Assembly: GCA_037783415.1 (NCBI GenBank)
Contig: JAZGTN010000061.1
Coordinates: 682,001-746,000 of the forward strand
Direction of reading: 5' to 3'
DNA length: 64,000 nucleotides
Source: Leptasterias polaris
Taxonomy: Eukaryota > Echinodermata > Asteroidea > Forcipulatida > Asteriidae
In this document: positions 19,301 to 34,300 of the stretch, piece by piece
Position numbering within the stretch: the stretch's first letter is position 1
How the letters are laid out: every line of letters starts with the position of its first letter
Program-made: the position numbers and the translations under genes
Notes under the pieces: model-generated
The model's input: only the letters and a program-made list of their open reading frames with translations
Told to the model about the DNA's origin: nothing
Database searches by the model: none

Positions 19301-22300
19301 TCTGCCATTTGGTGAGCATCTGGTGTCAATTGATGAATCCAGCAATCTCAAGATATGGGACATCAAATCAACAGGTAAAATATTAGGTTGTTTTAACGAA
19401 AATTGTGGCCGAGTGCTGTAGTGTGCATCAAAGGTAAGTTCTGTTGGCAAGGTCATCAGAGTGTGGGTTTGAATCCTGGTCATGACACTTTCTGAGCAAG
19501 ACACTTAACTATAATTGCTTTTAATAAAAGTAGCTTTTTAAACACAGTGTCTTGTTTTTTAAATGTAAGTTTCTTGTTTTAATTGTTTTCAGAGGTTTAT
19601 CTTGAGATTCAGTTTTGCAATGAAAGCTTCCAGGTTTCTGCCCTCATGCACCCGACTACTTACCTCAATAAGATCCTTCTGGGAAGCAGACAGGGTACCA
19701 TGCAGATCTGGAATGTCAAATCAAAGTAAGATGTCTCATTTCAAACAACAAATCTGTACATAAAGATCTATAGACCTATCCACTACGTTCCGCCCCTTTA
19801 CGCATTGACCAATCAAAACTGGGAATGTGTGTGATAGATCTTTATCATGCTACCCCCATCTTGGTTATATTCCATGTGTCAACTAACAGTAATAAATGTT
19901 AGAGTCTTTTCCAAACTTCAGCTTGGATTTCGACTCGACTTGGGCTCCCACATGGGCTCTGTTGATATAAAGGTGCAATGGTGCAATGGTAGTTGTGACT
20001 TGCTGGATCGGTGTATTATAATAAACTCATTTAAAATGATATTACTTTTATTTTTTCAAGTTATCAATTTTATGCAATAAGTATGAATTCTGTTATAGAA
20101 TCAACTGGACTTGCAATTTAATTGTAACAACAGTTCCATGTCCTATCCCGAACCCATCATTAGGCCGACTGATCTTGTGGTAGCAAAAAGTTGTTGACTT
20201 GTTTCAGGGTCAATTCACTTCATGATTCAATGGAAAACAATCATAAATACCTTTTATGCAATATTTAATTGGTGACTTTAGGATGGTTAATGGTAGTTGA
20301 CAAACTTTGAATCTTTGCCTAACTTTGTCAAAACCATTAACTCCAAACATCCTCATTAAAGAGAATAGAAGCTTGAGTCGGAGCTCATTAAATACACTTG
20401 AAATGCCTGGAAGTAACATTAGGGTGTCTTACAATGTGGTGATCCTTCAAATCACCAAAACATAATAATTAATGATTATTTGTCTACGCCTGAATTACAG
20501 CACAAAAATTCTGACAAACAAATTGAGGACTTTCAGTTTGCCACTGGGCATTTCAAAAGAATGCCGTTGTATTATAGACTGGTTTTTGGAACTTCTATTA
20601 AGACCATTTAAACAGGATTACTCGGTGCTTTAGTGGAGTTGAAGATATACTTGAACTTTGATCGGTGGAAACACCTTTTCACGAGTTTGGTTGTGCTGCT
20701 GTACAGTTGTTAGGACCAAATGGTTACCAAGTTTTGTGTAAGGCATTGTGTCAAGTTGCTTGATTTTACAAAGTGCGCAGTTTTACAAAGTGCGCAGTTT
20801 TACAAAGTGCGCAGTTTTGTAGCTGCATTATAATGAATTTGTTATTTTGATTTACAATAGTCTTTATTGAGGAATCATATTCTGGCTCATTGGATTAGAT
20901 TGAAGCTTCTTTACATGAATACTAACTTGTCTTCATTTAATATCTTGGTTCTTTCCTCAGTAAACTTGTGCACACTTTCAAGGGCTGGGGATCTCCAATT
21001 ACAGTAATAGAGCAGGTAATGAGTTATTATTGATCCTCAGATTCATTAAGTTTCTACTGATTAACTGTTGTGGCCCTTTACCTCAGCGGTTGTTGGCGCA
21101 CCACTGATTACTTTGCAACAATATTTCCATGCCTCTCTGTCCTCCACTGCCCTCCGTTTGTAACAATCTTTCTGCATGCCTCTCTGTTCTCCACTGCCCT
21201 CTGTTTGTAACAATCTTTCTCCATGCCTCTCTGTCCTCCACTGCCCTCTGTTTGTAACAATCTTTCTCCATGCCTCTCTGTCCTCTACTGCCCTCTGTTT
21301 GTAACAATCTTTCTCCATGCCTCTCTGTCCTCTACTGCCCTCTGTTTGTAACAATCTTTCTCCATGCCTCTCTGTCCTCCACTGCCCTCTGTTTGTAACA
21401 ATCTTTCTCCATGCCTCTCTGTCCTCTACTGCCCTCTGTTTGTAACAATCTTTCTCCATGCCTCTCTGTCCTCCACTGCCCTCTGTTTGTAACAATCTTT
21501 CTCCATGCCTCTCTGTCATCCACTGCCCTCTGTTTGTAACAATCTTTCTGCATGCCTTTCTGTCCTCCACTGTCCTCTGTTTGTAACAATCTTTCTCCAT
21601 GCCTCTCTGTCCTCCACTGCCCTCTGTTTGTAACAATCTTTCTGCATGCCTTTCTGTCCTCCACTGCCCGCTGTTTGTAACAATCTTTCTCCATGCCTCT
21701 CTGTCCGCCACTGCCCTCTGTTTGTAACAATCTTTCTCCATGCCTCTCTGTCCTCACTGCCCTCTGTTTGTAACAATCTTTCTGCATGCCTCTCTGTCAT
21801 CCACTGCCCTCTGTTTGTAACAATCTTTCTCCATGCCTCTCTGTCCTCCACTGCCCTCTGTTTGTAACAATCTTTCTCCATGCCTCTCTGTCCTCCACTG
21901 CCCTCTGTTTGTAACAATCTTTCTCCATGCTTCTCTGTCCTCACTGCCCTCTGTAACAATCTTTCTCCATGCCTCTCTGTTCTCCAATGCCCTCTGTTTG
22001 TAACAATCTTTCTCCATTCCTCTCTGTCCATCACTACCCTCTTTGAGTTGGTAATCTCTAGTCTTGTCTGCTCTTTGATGTCTGTCTGTAACCTTCCTCA
22101 AATACAAACCAAATGTTGATCATTTAGCCTGATGTATAACTGACATTTTAGAGCTACAGAGCTTGGACTTCTTTCAGGCAGGATTTGTACAAAACTCAAC
22201 ATAAGAAAATTGAAATCTTACATTTTCTTGAGGTTGAACCGTAAGATTTTAAAGAATGTTTGATACAAAGAAAAAGGGCATATCTCAAATCTTGTTCAGC

Positions 22301-25300
22301 AGTTATTTGTTTAATTTTTGATTTTATGTGGTAAATATTATACAATTTAATACATTTCTCATCTGACCAGTGTAATATCTTGCCTGCCAGGAAATACACT
22401 GGATTGTAGGCTACAAGGGCAATATTTTTATAAACAAGGTGACATGATCTGTAGACAAATCCATTTTAGGTCAACTTCATAAGTTCCTTACCAGTGTTTT
22501 CCACCATTGGGTGCACCGAGATCCAGATTCGGATCTCATTTCAATTTTTGACTCTGATTTCTTGATGTACAGGCGCCAGCTGTAGACGTCGTAGCAGTCG
22601 GTCTTGACGATGGCAGAACCATCGTACACAATTTGAGATATGATGAGACCATTGTTACCTTCACCCAGGACTGGGGCCCAGTGACAGCCATTTCTTTCAG
22701 AACGGGTAAACAGTTTATCAAAAATGTCCTTAAATCAGTCCTCAGTCAGGTTGTGGATCGGAAGTCAAAATTTGAAAGGCATTCATTAGGTGCTTTTGAA
22801 CACTGTTACCGGGCCCAATTTCATAGAGCTGCTTAAGCACAAAAAGTAGCTAAGCACAACATAGGTTAGCAGCCAAAATACCATGTCTCATGTACCATAC
22901 TCATGTAACATGTACCATGACTGGTATCCTGCTCATTTGTGCTTGCAGAAAATTGTTAAGTGATATTTTCTGCTTAAGCAGCTCAATGAAAGTGGGCCCA
23001 GCACCTCATCATGTGAAGGTATACCTGAAATCATAGAGCAGTCTCCTTAGGATCAGCCTTTCTCTTACAATCATGGTCAGTTGGCTGAACATCTGAGGAT
23101 AGCCCCGATGTACACTCAAAAGAAGTTCCCGCTGAAATACAACGTTTTTGCACGGAGAATTCTTGTGCGAGATACGTTTATGCAAAATAAAGATACAACA
23201 TTTTTGCACGATGGGACGATATGAAATGTGGACTGGTTTAAAAGCTGGAGCGCTTTATAATGAAACAAGTGTCTAGTCACTGAGATTGTGATGGGAAACT
23301 CTGCTTAGGATTCTGGTATTTTATCCCTATCAAAGAAATCTGCTACTTAAATGAACTTTTTCTCCTTAATACCTTGAAGAAAATTTGCCTTTTCAAGGTT
23401 TACTATTGATGGGGAAAGGTGGCATCATCTTTTACTGTGAGGAGACAGGCAGAGGCCCACTTCACCGAAAAGCAATTGTATCTAATTTTTGCTTTACTTA
23501 ATACAATGAGTTTTTTGAATTATTTATGAAATATGAATTGACCATCTTTGTGTCTCTTAAGCAGACGGTCAGCCCATCATGGCCACTGGAAGCACCGCTG
23601 GGCACATTGCTCTCTGGAATCTAGAAGAGAAACGTTTTCAAGCTCAAATGAGAGATGTCCACAAGTCTGGCATAGCTGGCATGAAGTTCCTATCATCGGA
23701 ACCGGTCATGGTGACAAACTCCGCTGATAACGCCCTCAAGGTGTGTTTGATGTCTATCCCATCACCTATCATTGTTTCCCTTGGCATGTGAACTTCTCGC
23801 AGACTTCCTCAAAAACCTGTTTGATACTACAATACATTTTTCACTTAACTTTAATGGTGATTCTAAACTTTAATGGTGATTCTAAACTTTAATGGTGATT
23901 CTAAACTTTAATGGTGATTCTAAACTTTAATGGTGATTCTAAACTTTAATGGTGATTCTAAACTTTAATGGTGATTCTAAACTTTAATGGTGATTCTAAA
24001 CTTTAATGGTGATTCTAAACTTTAATGGTGATTCTAAACTTTAATGGTGATTCTAAACTTTAATGGTGATTCTAAACTTTAATGGTGATTCTAAACTTTA
24101 ATGGTGATTCTAAACTGTTGTGGAGATTGCTGATAGAGTTTAATTCCGTTTATAAATATTTCTTTTCTTGTCTTAGATGTGGGTATTTGATCAGCCCGAT
24201 GGAAGTGGACGTCAACTACGTGTTCGTGCCGGTCACAGTGCACCCCCTGCTAAGATTAAGTTCTATGGGGAACAGGGGCAGAATATTCTCAGTGCAGGTA
24301 CAGTTGATGTCACAAATTATTGGTTTCTTGTTTTAAGTGTGTGAGTTTCCTGTGCGTCATTTAGTGTCATCCAATGTGTTTTTGATTGATATGTATAAAC
24401 TTTGCCGACCTGCATAGATAATATATTGAAACCCTGCAGTCTGAAGTTCAATCAACCAATGAAGAGTTTGCCATTTCAGAGTCTCATATCCTCTCCCAAA
24501 ATATAGGGCTCGAATTTTGCACTGGACCACAGGCCCGAGGCCAGTGATTTTAGTGTCAGGCCAGTAAACTCATGACTGGACAAGTCCTGCTGTCTTGTGT
24601 TTTTCAATTGAATAAAAATACCTCACTGTGTACAGTATCTTTTGAAAATTAGACAAATGATGTTCATATAACGACTTTGAGTCTGGTAAATACCTTTCAA
24701 ATCTGTTGAGTAGTGAAGAATACAAAAGAGATCAATCTTTTCTTAGTACAGTTGACATATTAGACTGTGTAGAAATCTGTTTTCCCCTTTTGATTCAATT
24801 CAATTCAATTCAAAAAACTTTATTAATCCTTGATAAGGCAATTACAAATTTGGGCAGCTCCATAATAAAAACAGTTTTAAAATACCAACAAGAGCAACAA
24901 CACCACAATAAAAATACGTATACCAAATAGCATATTTTTGTACATATTTACATATAAAACATCAAAATTTAAATTATGTATATTTAAGAAAGAAAGCAGC
25001 AAAATTTATAACTGCACTAGAAAATTAGATGGAAACTTCAGGGCTCAAATTCACAAAGCACTAAGATTCATTTTAAGATGAGTTGTCAGTATAACCGTAG
25101 TGATTCGTTGTGACATCATACTTTGCTTAGCAATTAAGACTGATTAACAGTAAAGATCAATCTTAGCTGTTTGTGAAATCAGCCACTGGTCTTGTAAAAT
25201 AAATTCTCGTCCAGTAAAAGTTTTGAGCCACAAGCCCCGTGGTCTTTTGGATTTTACCACCAAAATCGAGCCTTGCAAAATGTGATGAATGATATTCTTG

Positions 25301-28300
25301 TTTGTCTGAATGATTTGTCTCTGAAGGCCAAGACAGTAGCCTGAAGTCTTTCTCCACACTGCATGAGAAGCACAACAAAGACCTTGGCCAGGCTAACCTC
25401 AAGAAGAAGCTCGGTAATAAGAAGGGTCCCCTCAAGGAGAGATACAAGATGGCGCCTATCACACACTTTGCAGCAGGTATGTGAAATTATACATAGATAT
25501 TTATCATTAACAAAAATTGATCTGAAATACTGTCAAATAAAAAAATTGCGTTTAAAATAAAAACAGCAATTAAAATAAGCACATCTATATGTATACAGAA
25601 AATCCCTGCAGAATTTTTTTCTGTTTGTTTTCTCTAAAGCAAAATCACCTAATTTGATGCAATTTTTAAAGGTTGATTTTTCCTTTTTGTGCAGAATCCT
25701 AGGGTTGAAATCAATAAATAAATAATAATAATTATAGTGTACATTGATGATGTACCATGCCTGTCATTGATGACACTCCAGGGCCCAATTTCATACAGCT
25801 GCTTAACGGTGAGCAAATTTTCGTGCTAACTGTAGCAGACAAATTTGCTTAAGCATAAGCATATTTCACAGGTTAGCAAGAAAATAAGGCGGCCACCTTG
25901 CGCATTCACAATGGATTTGCATTGTTGCGTTATTCATTTTGGTGCAGTAAGTACCGGGAGGTTAGCGTACCTTTTCGTGTGCTTACGGTTAGCAGCGCTA
26001 TGAAATAGAAACTTGTACGTAAGCACAGAATCGGCCGCTAAGCAGCTCCATGAAATTGGGCCCTGGTGCAAATTGTTTTCAAATCTGGTGGAGATTATGA
26101 AGAATGAGGCAGTGAGACAAAGCAGCCATAATTACAACACCTTGAAAGAGATACAAGGTGAAGTTGTGCATATTGCTGCCAGACTAGCCAGAAACACCGA
26201 GGCAAACTCCTTCTCTTTACGATAAAGTGTACTGGATTCTTGTACTTGCATTTCACAACACACAGGACTTACGGTTTTATGTCACACCCGGGGACAAAGC
26301 AATAATGGTTAAGTGTCTTGCTTGTTAAGGACATAAGTGTTAACATCAGAATTCAAACCCATACTCTGCTGAACAGAACACCAGAGCTTGAGTCCGGTGC
26401 TCTTAGCCACTTGGCCACAACACTCCAGCTTGAGTCTGGTGCGCTCGACAGGTCAGCCACGACAGGCCCGAATTACTCCAAGGTTACTTTTTACATTCGT
26501 CCTGAGATAATAAACATACAACCCAACTTTCATCTCTTCATTTCCACCTCCATAGAGAAGAGTCGTGAGAGTGAATGGGACAGCATTGCAGCATGTCATC
26601 AAGGAACTAATATAGTGACTACCTGGAACTACCAACGTAGTACCATGGGCAACCACAAGATAAAATGCCCACATGTCAACCCATCAGCAGCTGTTGAAGC
26701 CACAGTAAGTAGGTCCTCCCCTTCATAGCAGCATTAGGGCCCAGTTTCATAGAGCTGCTAAAAAGCACAAAAAGTAGCTAAGCAAAACAAAAGTATGCTT
26801 ACCAGCATAAGGTTACCGGCCAAAAGACCATGTCACATGTTCACTTTGTGACTGGTATCCTGCTCATTTTGGCTGAGCAGAAAATTGTTGAGCAATATTT
26901 GCTGCTTAAGCAGCTCTATGAAATTGGGACCAGATTGTAAGCTTAGATTTCTCTGCCAAGCAGAAAATGTTACGAGGCACCATTCATAACAATGCCAAGT
27001 CTATGACATCATGGCTGGTAACCTGTTTCTGTTAAGTAATTTTGTTTAATGTGCTTGGGATATTTTTGTTGTGCTTACCAGTTTTGACACCTTGTGTATT
27101 GACCCAGTTCACCTGATGTCATCAATCACGATAAAAAAATGGTTGCACCAGTTTAAGATTCAGACTTCCATTTGTTACTTAGTAGTGCACATTTTAGGAA
27201 ACGCGGATGATATCATTACATGCAGTTTGACTCCCAACACTGCAGACGGTAGCTGTGTAGTCTATAGGAACATGCCCTCTAATAGTTTGATTGTTAGGAG
27301 GAAGCTAAGCTAGGATGGATGTCTTCCTTGTGCAGGGTTGAGACTGGAGTGTGGGTAGCTATGGATGTTATTGCATTAGTTGGTTTTAAACTTCTTGCAA
27401 TCTATGTAAAATAAAAACAAACTTTTGAACACAAACACACAAATTTGTATATGAATATTTGTTTGTTCCTGTTAGGCAATTGACATCACTTCATGTGGAA
27501 ACTTTGTCGTGATTGGTTGGAGTACAGGTCATGTGGACACTTACAACATCCAATCAGGGATCCACAGGGGTTCCTATGGCAGCCAAAAAGGTAAAAAAGA
27601 AAATTCAGTTGTTTTTCAAACTTTATGCCACTCTGTGGAAGACAAATATAAAGGCCTTGTTTCGCTCTCTCACATTGATAGATCATAAATAAGTTAATTT
27701 CTTAATTTTATGTTTACAGCGAAATGTACATTTGGATAATGTTTAACATACTAACCAAGTAGCATTTTTAAAAAATACTCAAAACCTACCTTTTCCTTAA
27801 TTTTTCATTGTTATTACTATGTGTTATTTATCTGATACACTTATTGTTAGTGTTGTGATTTTGTTTGCAAAGTAGAGCATTTTGAAATGCTTGGTAATAT
27901 TCATTTTATAACTAATCGGAGATAGTTTTCCTGGCAGGGTTTTATTTAGCGGAAGTTACATTTTTGTTTTAGCATCACTTTGTGATAACTTGTGTTTGGA
28001 GTAAAATAGTTAGTTTGAGTGTACAACTGCTGAGTATGGCATGCCATTGGTTGCAACAGACTATTACAAAAACCTACGCTTTCTTCTTCTATTTCGAGTG
28101 GTGTCCTCGGTCAATGATGTTATGACAGAGTTGTTCCCAGATCTCCCTGTCCCTCATGCATTAATTCATCTGCTGTCACAAACACATTGCCCATGCCCTC
28201 TTTAGACCGATCCATTTTAGTTTATTTGCATAGTGTCTGGTATCGTTTGTTCGAACATGTCACACGCATACTTCATGTTACGTTGCGCTGATGCTTTGTA

Positions 28301-31300
28301 TAGTGGTGTAAACTTCTTCGGTAAAATTGCAAGCATTGGGAGAAGAAATGAATGCTGTGTGCATTGTATGGAATAGTGTCTACCCAGTCATGTAATAGTC
28401 ACTCGGATTCATTATTACATAGAGTGTTGTTATGAGGCTTTGGTAAACACAAACATCACAATCAGTAAACATGTACCTGCAATAACCCAACAGTGTAGGG
28501 TGCTTGTCAACAGTTGTAGAGCGCTGAAGGCCCAAGATGGGGAACTCGGTCTGAAATGTGAAATGTTGACTGGATGCCATTTCAGCAAGCAATTCTTTTG
28601 ATGCAACAATAGATCAGTGCAGACAATGACCATTGGTATCAATGATAAAACAAAACATTTACTTGCTGAAATGACCCCTATGCGTCTGTCACATTTCAAA
28701 AACAGATAGAACTCCAATTTCCCATCTTGCGTCTTCAGCGCTCTATAATCTTTCTTGCTTGTGAGTGGCTCACTGTAAATTTGTTTCCTTAATATAAGTT
28801 GGTTTTAGTAACACAGCAAAGTTTGCTCAGCAGTGGTAAGAACTTCAAACCTGGTTTCTCTTCTTAGCAAAGATTAAGAGAAAGTTTTCATTTCTCAAAG
28901 TCAAGCAAAAAAGTTCCATTCTGGAATCCTTCTGATTTCTCAATCTTAAATAAGAAGCCTTACTTGAAAACAGAGAAATCTAATTTTAAGAAGGAGATTA
29001 TTGCGTAGGTTTTTCAGGGCTCGAATTTGGGGAGAAAATCCACAAGACTACAGGGCTTGTAGCTCAAAATCTTTACTAGACCAAACATTTTTTTTACAAG
29101 ACCAGATTCAAAATGTGAAAATAAAAAATTACTGCCACAGTTTAACATGCATTTGACTGCTTTTATATGAACCCGAACTGAGACAAGTAAGAGAAGAGTA
29201 TACTTGATTACTCATAGAATTGAAAGATAATTTATTCGACCCAAAGTCAACAGTTGAACATAATTTGTTTCTGTTATTCAATTGAAAAACACAAGACCAT
29301 CGGACTTGTTAGGTCATAAGTTTACTGGCCCAACACTAAAATTACTGGCCTCGGGCCTGTGGTCCAGTGTAAAATTCGAGCCCTGTTTTTATATGAAAGG
29401 GTTTGGAAAGAATCCTAATTAACGAAAGCATAGAGTAACAGATTGGTTGTGCATGGAAGGCACACATCAGGGAAAGAATATCATTATTTTTTTTTTTTAC
29501 AAGGATGAGAAATTTCAGACTTTCATCTGAATTCAGACGTTTTCAAGTGATCTCCCCTGTGAACAAAAAATGTACTTTTTTCCAAATAAAAGTAAGTCAT
29601 GCTGTTTGATCTTCTTCTCTAGCACTGAGGATACTGTCTCCAAAAGCTCCATGGAATCTATAACTACAGGGGTTACCAAAAGGTGGAAATGCCATCATTT
29701 CAATGTACAATGTACATGTACCTTTTAAAATCTTCAGATTTAAAAAAATAATGACTCTCCCTGATTCTAACATCGATTTGTGATAAGCACTGTTTACGTT
29801 GCTTTCAGATTCCTGTAGAAAAAAGCCTAGAGGCTCCTTGGGTGGGATTCGAACCAACAACCCTCACATTCTAAAGCGGTAGTCTTAACCACAGGACCAC
29901 CGAGTATTCCCGATGATGAAAGGCCAGTTCAAATTCTTTTCCCAGAACAGAAATCCTATTTGTTGCGCCGATGCAAACATTATATTTTTTAGTGTCCCCA
30001 CTATTAATTACAGGATTTGAACTGGCCTCTTCTCACTTGGATGGTCTAGCTGTTAAGAAGTTTAGCAGTCTTGTATTTTGTTAACCTATTGTACAAATAT
30101 TCTTTTAAGATTTACAAGTTTATTTATGAAGTTTTCAAGTCCAAACCACCTCCCAAAAGTTCTGCGAGTGACAGATGTGAAAAAAGAGCAAAAACATTAG
30201 GGTTTTTATAAAGATCAAGCAGTGAAAAGTCTCAGCTACAAGCCAGCTGAGGTTTTCTGCAAAATAGAGCTTTGAATTAGACAAGTACTCAGTAGTGCTT
30301 AAATCTAATCATAATTTTTCTGTCTTTTTGTGCAGCTCATGAGGGCGCAGTACGAGGCCTCATTGTTGACGGACTCAACCAAATAGTCATCACTGGGGCG
30401 TCCGATTCTAAACTGAAGTTCTGGAACTTTAAGTCCAAGAAGTTGCTTGGACATCTAACATTGAATGCAGCTGTCAACCAGATGCTTCTTCACAGAGAAA
30501 GGTTGGATTCAAAACTGTTTTGTAGTATGTTGCTAGGGGTGACGTAGGCTTCAGGTTGGCTCCATGGTTTCGTTCCCTGCCATTCACCTCTGTGGACCCT
30601 GGTTTGAATCTCAACACAGACCTAGAGCCTTGCATGTGGATGCGTGGGACGTGGGTTTTCCCCATGTGGGGTTTCCTCCCCTGTCTCAAACTGAACATTT
30701 CTTCGCGTTTCCTATTCACCATCCTGTTATTGGCGCTTGCGCTTTTTGGCGTGTAAATAAAAAAATAAAAAAATAAATGATTGATGTAGTGTATTAGACT
30801 CAAGTTCTGTTGACAGACTCAATGGGATGTGGGTTCGAACCCCATTTAAACATGTATGTCTTTCAGCAAGACCCTTAACTATAATTGCTTCTCTTCACCC
30901 AGGAGTAAATGGGTACCTGTGAGGAATGAAATAACTGATCTTAAGATGTGTATATAACTGTTTTTGTGCCATGAGCCTCAGCTGATTCCTGGGCTTTATA
31001 TTACATGCATTGTTGTCTTTTACTTCTGGTTTCTTTTACTTTGCTTTTATCAAAAAATTGTTCACTGTCATTGTTTGTCATTTTGGTTATTTAGTTCGAT
31101 GCTTGCTGTTGGACTGGATGATTTTGTTGTCGTCATTGTTGATACTGACCTGAGGAGAGTTGTGAGAAGGTTCAAAGGTCATCACAACAGGGTAACTGAC
31201 ATGGTAAGAGATTGCGTACATTTGTTGTGACTAGTTTCTTGCTATTTGTATTTATTTTGGGGGTTCGAAATGGCTGCAAGTCTTTATGAGTCTCACACTT

Positions 31301-34300
31301 TTACATTGAGGCAACTTGTGCCAGCTTGAAAAAAATCTGAATTGAATTATATTGTTGCGTTAAGCTGTTTATATCTTCATACTGCAGACCTTCAGCCAGG
31401 ATGCTCGATGGCTGGTGACATCATCAATGGACTCAACCATTCGAACGTGGGACCTCCCATCCAGCAGGTAAGAAACAACATTCTCAAGGATGACAGTGCC
31501 ACCCACCTCATTCAGCAGATTTTATGTGTCAATGAGTATTTGAATCCTTAGTCATAAATACACCAGACAGTGTAAAGCAATGAGTAGTTGTACAAAATTT
31601 TACCTTTTGGACTTTCGGGCTTGCATTGCATGTAGTGATTTGTCAATACATTATAAAGGGTGAAGCTCAATGGGATTGGTCTATTACTTTTAGTATACCT
31701 GGCTCCATGCCAAGTATACAGTGCTTGAATATGATGTCAAACTTGACTGAGTGTTGTGGTTGGTTTGGAAGTTATAAATACCACTCATCTTTTAATATTT
31801 TCGTTTTTGTGATTATTTTGTTGATATTAGTCTTGACTGTTTTCATTGTGCATATATCCACTGTCATGATTATTTTCTTGATATTATTGATTTGTTTTCA
31901 TTGTCCATTTTTCAATTATTGTGACTATTTTGTTAATATTAGTGGACTTTTTTCATTGTCCACATTTTCCATTATGATTATTTTGTTGATATTAGTGGAC
32001 TGTTTTCATTGTTCATACTTCCCATTGTTATGATTATTTGCTGATATCAGTGGACTGTTTTCATTGTTCATACTTCCCATTGTTATGATTATTTGCTGAT
32101 ATCAGTGGACTGTTTTCATTGTCCATATTTTGCATTAAGGTTATTTTGTTGATATCAGTGGACTGTTACTATTTTCCATATTTTCTATTGTTATGATTTG
32201 TTTGTTTATTGATGAACTGTTTTCAGTGTCCATACTTTCCATTGTTATGATTATTTGTTGATTTTGATGAACTGTTTTCATTGTCCATGTTTTCCATTAT
32301 TGTGAATATTTCATTCAGATCCCAATCCCAATAGATTTCATTGTCCATCTTTTCCATTGTTGTGGTTATTTTGTTGATTTTAGTGGACTGTTTGATTTTT
32401 CAAGTGTTCAATTGTTACAAATATTCTGTTGATACTGGTGGACTATTTTCATTGTCATATTATCCATTATTGTGAATATTTCATTTAGATTGGTGGATAG
32501 CTTTCTACTAGAAGATGCTGCAACTAGTATAGCACTCTCTCCAACAGGTGACTTCTTAGCTACATCACACGTTGACGACCTTGGCATATATCTATGGTAA
32601 GGGACATAACTGATTTTGTTTCAGAGGGAAACTCAGAACTTGCTGTGTCTCTGCAGGCAATTTCTATCCAAGTTAAAGGAATTGGTTGATCTTTAAAAAA
32701 AGTATATTGAAAACTTTTGAACTGGAATCATTCTTTTTATATGTACCAATTGTCTTGAGAAATATTACTGTCTTAAATGAGTATTGTTATTTGCAAGAAA
32801 ACAAATTGCATGCTTTCGAACTTACACAATATGCTAAACATAAATCAGTTATAATGTGGTTTTAACCCTTACACTGAAGTGTGTTAAGCATTGTATACTC
32901 AGTTCTTACCCGAGTTCTGTGAAAAAATCCACAGGCAAATCGTTCGAGTGGGATTCGAACCCACAGACTTTGCATTGCTAGAGCAGATGTCTTACCACTA
33001 GACCACCGAGCTAGCCCGATAGCTAGAGGCAGTTCGAATCCTTAGCAGCGGGTACCGCAAGGATTTAATAGATGTTGAATTTTGCATCGGGGATAAAGAA
33101 TATAATGTGGTTTTTACCCTTACACCGATGTGTGTTAAGCACTGTATACTCATTACTTACCCGAGTTATGTGAAAAAATCCACAGGGAAATCACTCGGGT
33201 GGGATTCGAACCCTTGACCTTTGCATAAATTAGTTGTCGTGTGTTATGAAACCGCCTTTTTTGCTAAACACTTATTGACGTAATCACATTTTCCTCTCAC
33301 AATCCAAAGGTCAAACAAGACACTGTATGCCCATGTACCGATATGTCCCCTGCCAGATGACTATGAGCCAAGCATTGTGTATCTCCCAGGAACTAGTCTT
33401 GAACCAGAGGGTAAGTCTTTGCAATAAATGATTCAGAAAAACTCATTCTCCTTCAAAAGGAAATATTTTCTTGTTGGGTTGTGTATCTCAGAGTGAAGTA
33501 GGTTATTTAAGAGATTGGCAGAGCGCGGTGCCAATCATTTTACTTGTAGAAAGTTTGGATGGGACATAAAGCTGTGAACATAAACATTTGCTGCTGTGTT
33601 TCAGGCATTGTTGGCTGCAGAATATGCCTCATCATCTTTCAAACCCGTACAAGGCTTTTTATAAAATGAGTTATATGCATCAAACATAGCTGTGTATACC
33701 CGTCATCAAATAATGCGTATTTTGACACATCAAAGATAAATTGCTGTACATGTATAAATGTATTTACATTATAAAGTAATGTTGCCTGGATAATTTGACA
33801 AAAAAGAGATAAATAAAGTAAGGTTGTGTATCGCCGTTGTCACAGACATTTTGTTTTTGGCCATCCCTTGTGGTCACTTGCAGGTCTTCAGGGCGCATAG
33901 ATGACACTAATGACCTCATTGCCAGTCAATATTGCCAGTCAAAATGGAGTTCATGTTTCTAAATATAGATCTTCATCTCTTTTTATAGAAATTCATGAGG
34001 TCGATTCTGCAGAGCTTGAATCTGATGAACTCGTGTTAGAGTTCACATCACCACAACAGATCTCAGCTGAGCTGATCACTCTCTCACTCCTGCCCCATTC
34101 AAGATGGAAGAGTCTTACCAACCTTGAACTTATCAAGGTCAGAGTTCAAACTTGTTTTTTATCACAGAATCATTGTATGTTTATGATAGTGGGTTTCCCT
34201 GTACTGTATTCCTATTTTAGTCTGATTTCTGATTTTTTGCCTTTGGGAAAAAACAGAAACATTTTGATTTAAAAAGCTGGAAAAGTCTATTAAGGCCTAC

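Noticed and set aside
21061..22107. Several overlapping minus-strand frames of 74-226 codons and plus-strand frames of 73-79 codons
   Set aside because: All are phases of one 47-bp minisatellite.
23847..24116. CRISPR-like array
   Set aside because: The 19-bp, 47-bp and 61-bp arrays are head-to-tail repeats without unique spacers, in introns of an animal gene.
29830..29905. Functional tRNA gene (also considered at 26284, 32940, 38440 and 54860)
   Set aside because: B boxes are clear but full cloverleaves do not close by eye, and the same sequences recur with common SINE bodies.
31626..32033. 135-codon hydrophobic frame
   Set aside because: It lies in a T-rich degenerate array within WDR36 intron 15 and has no splice or domain support.
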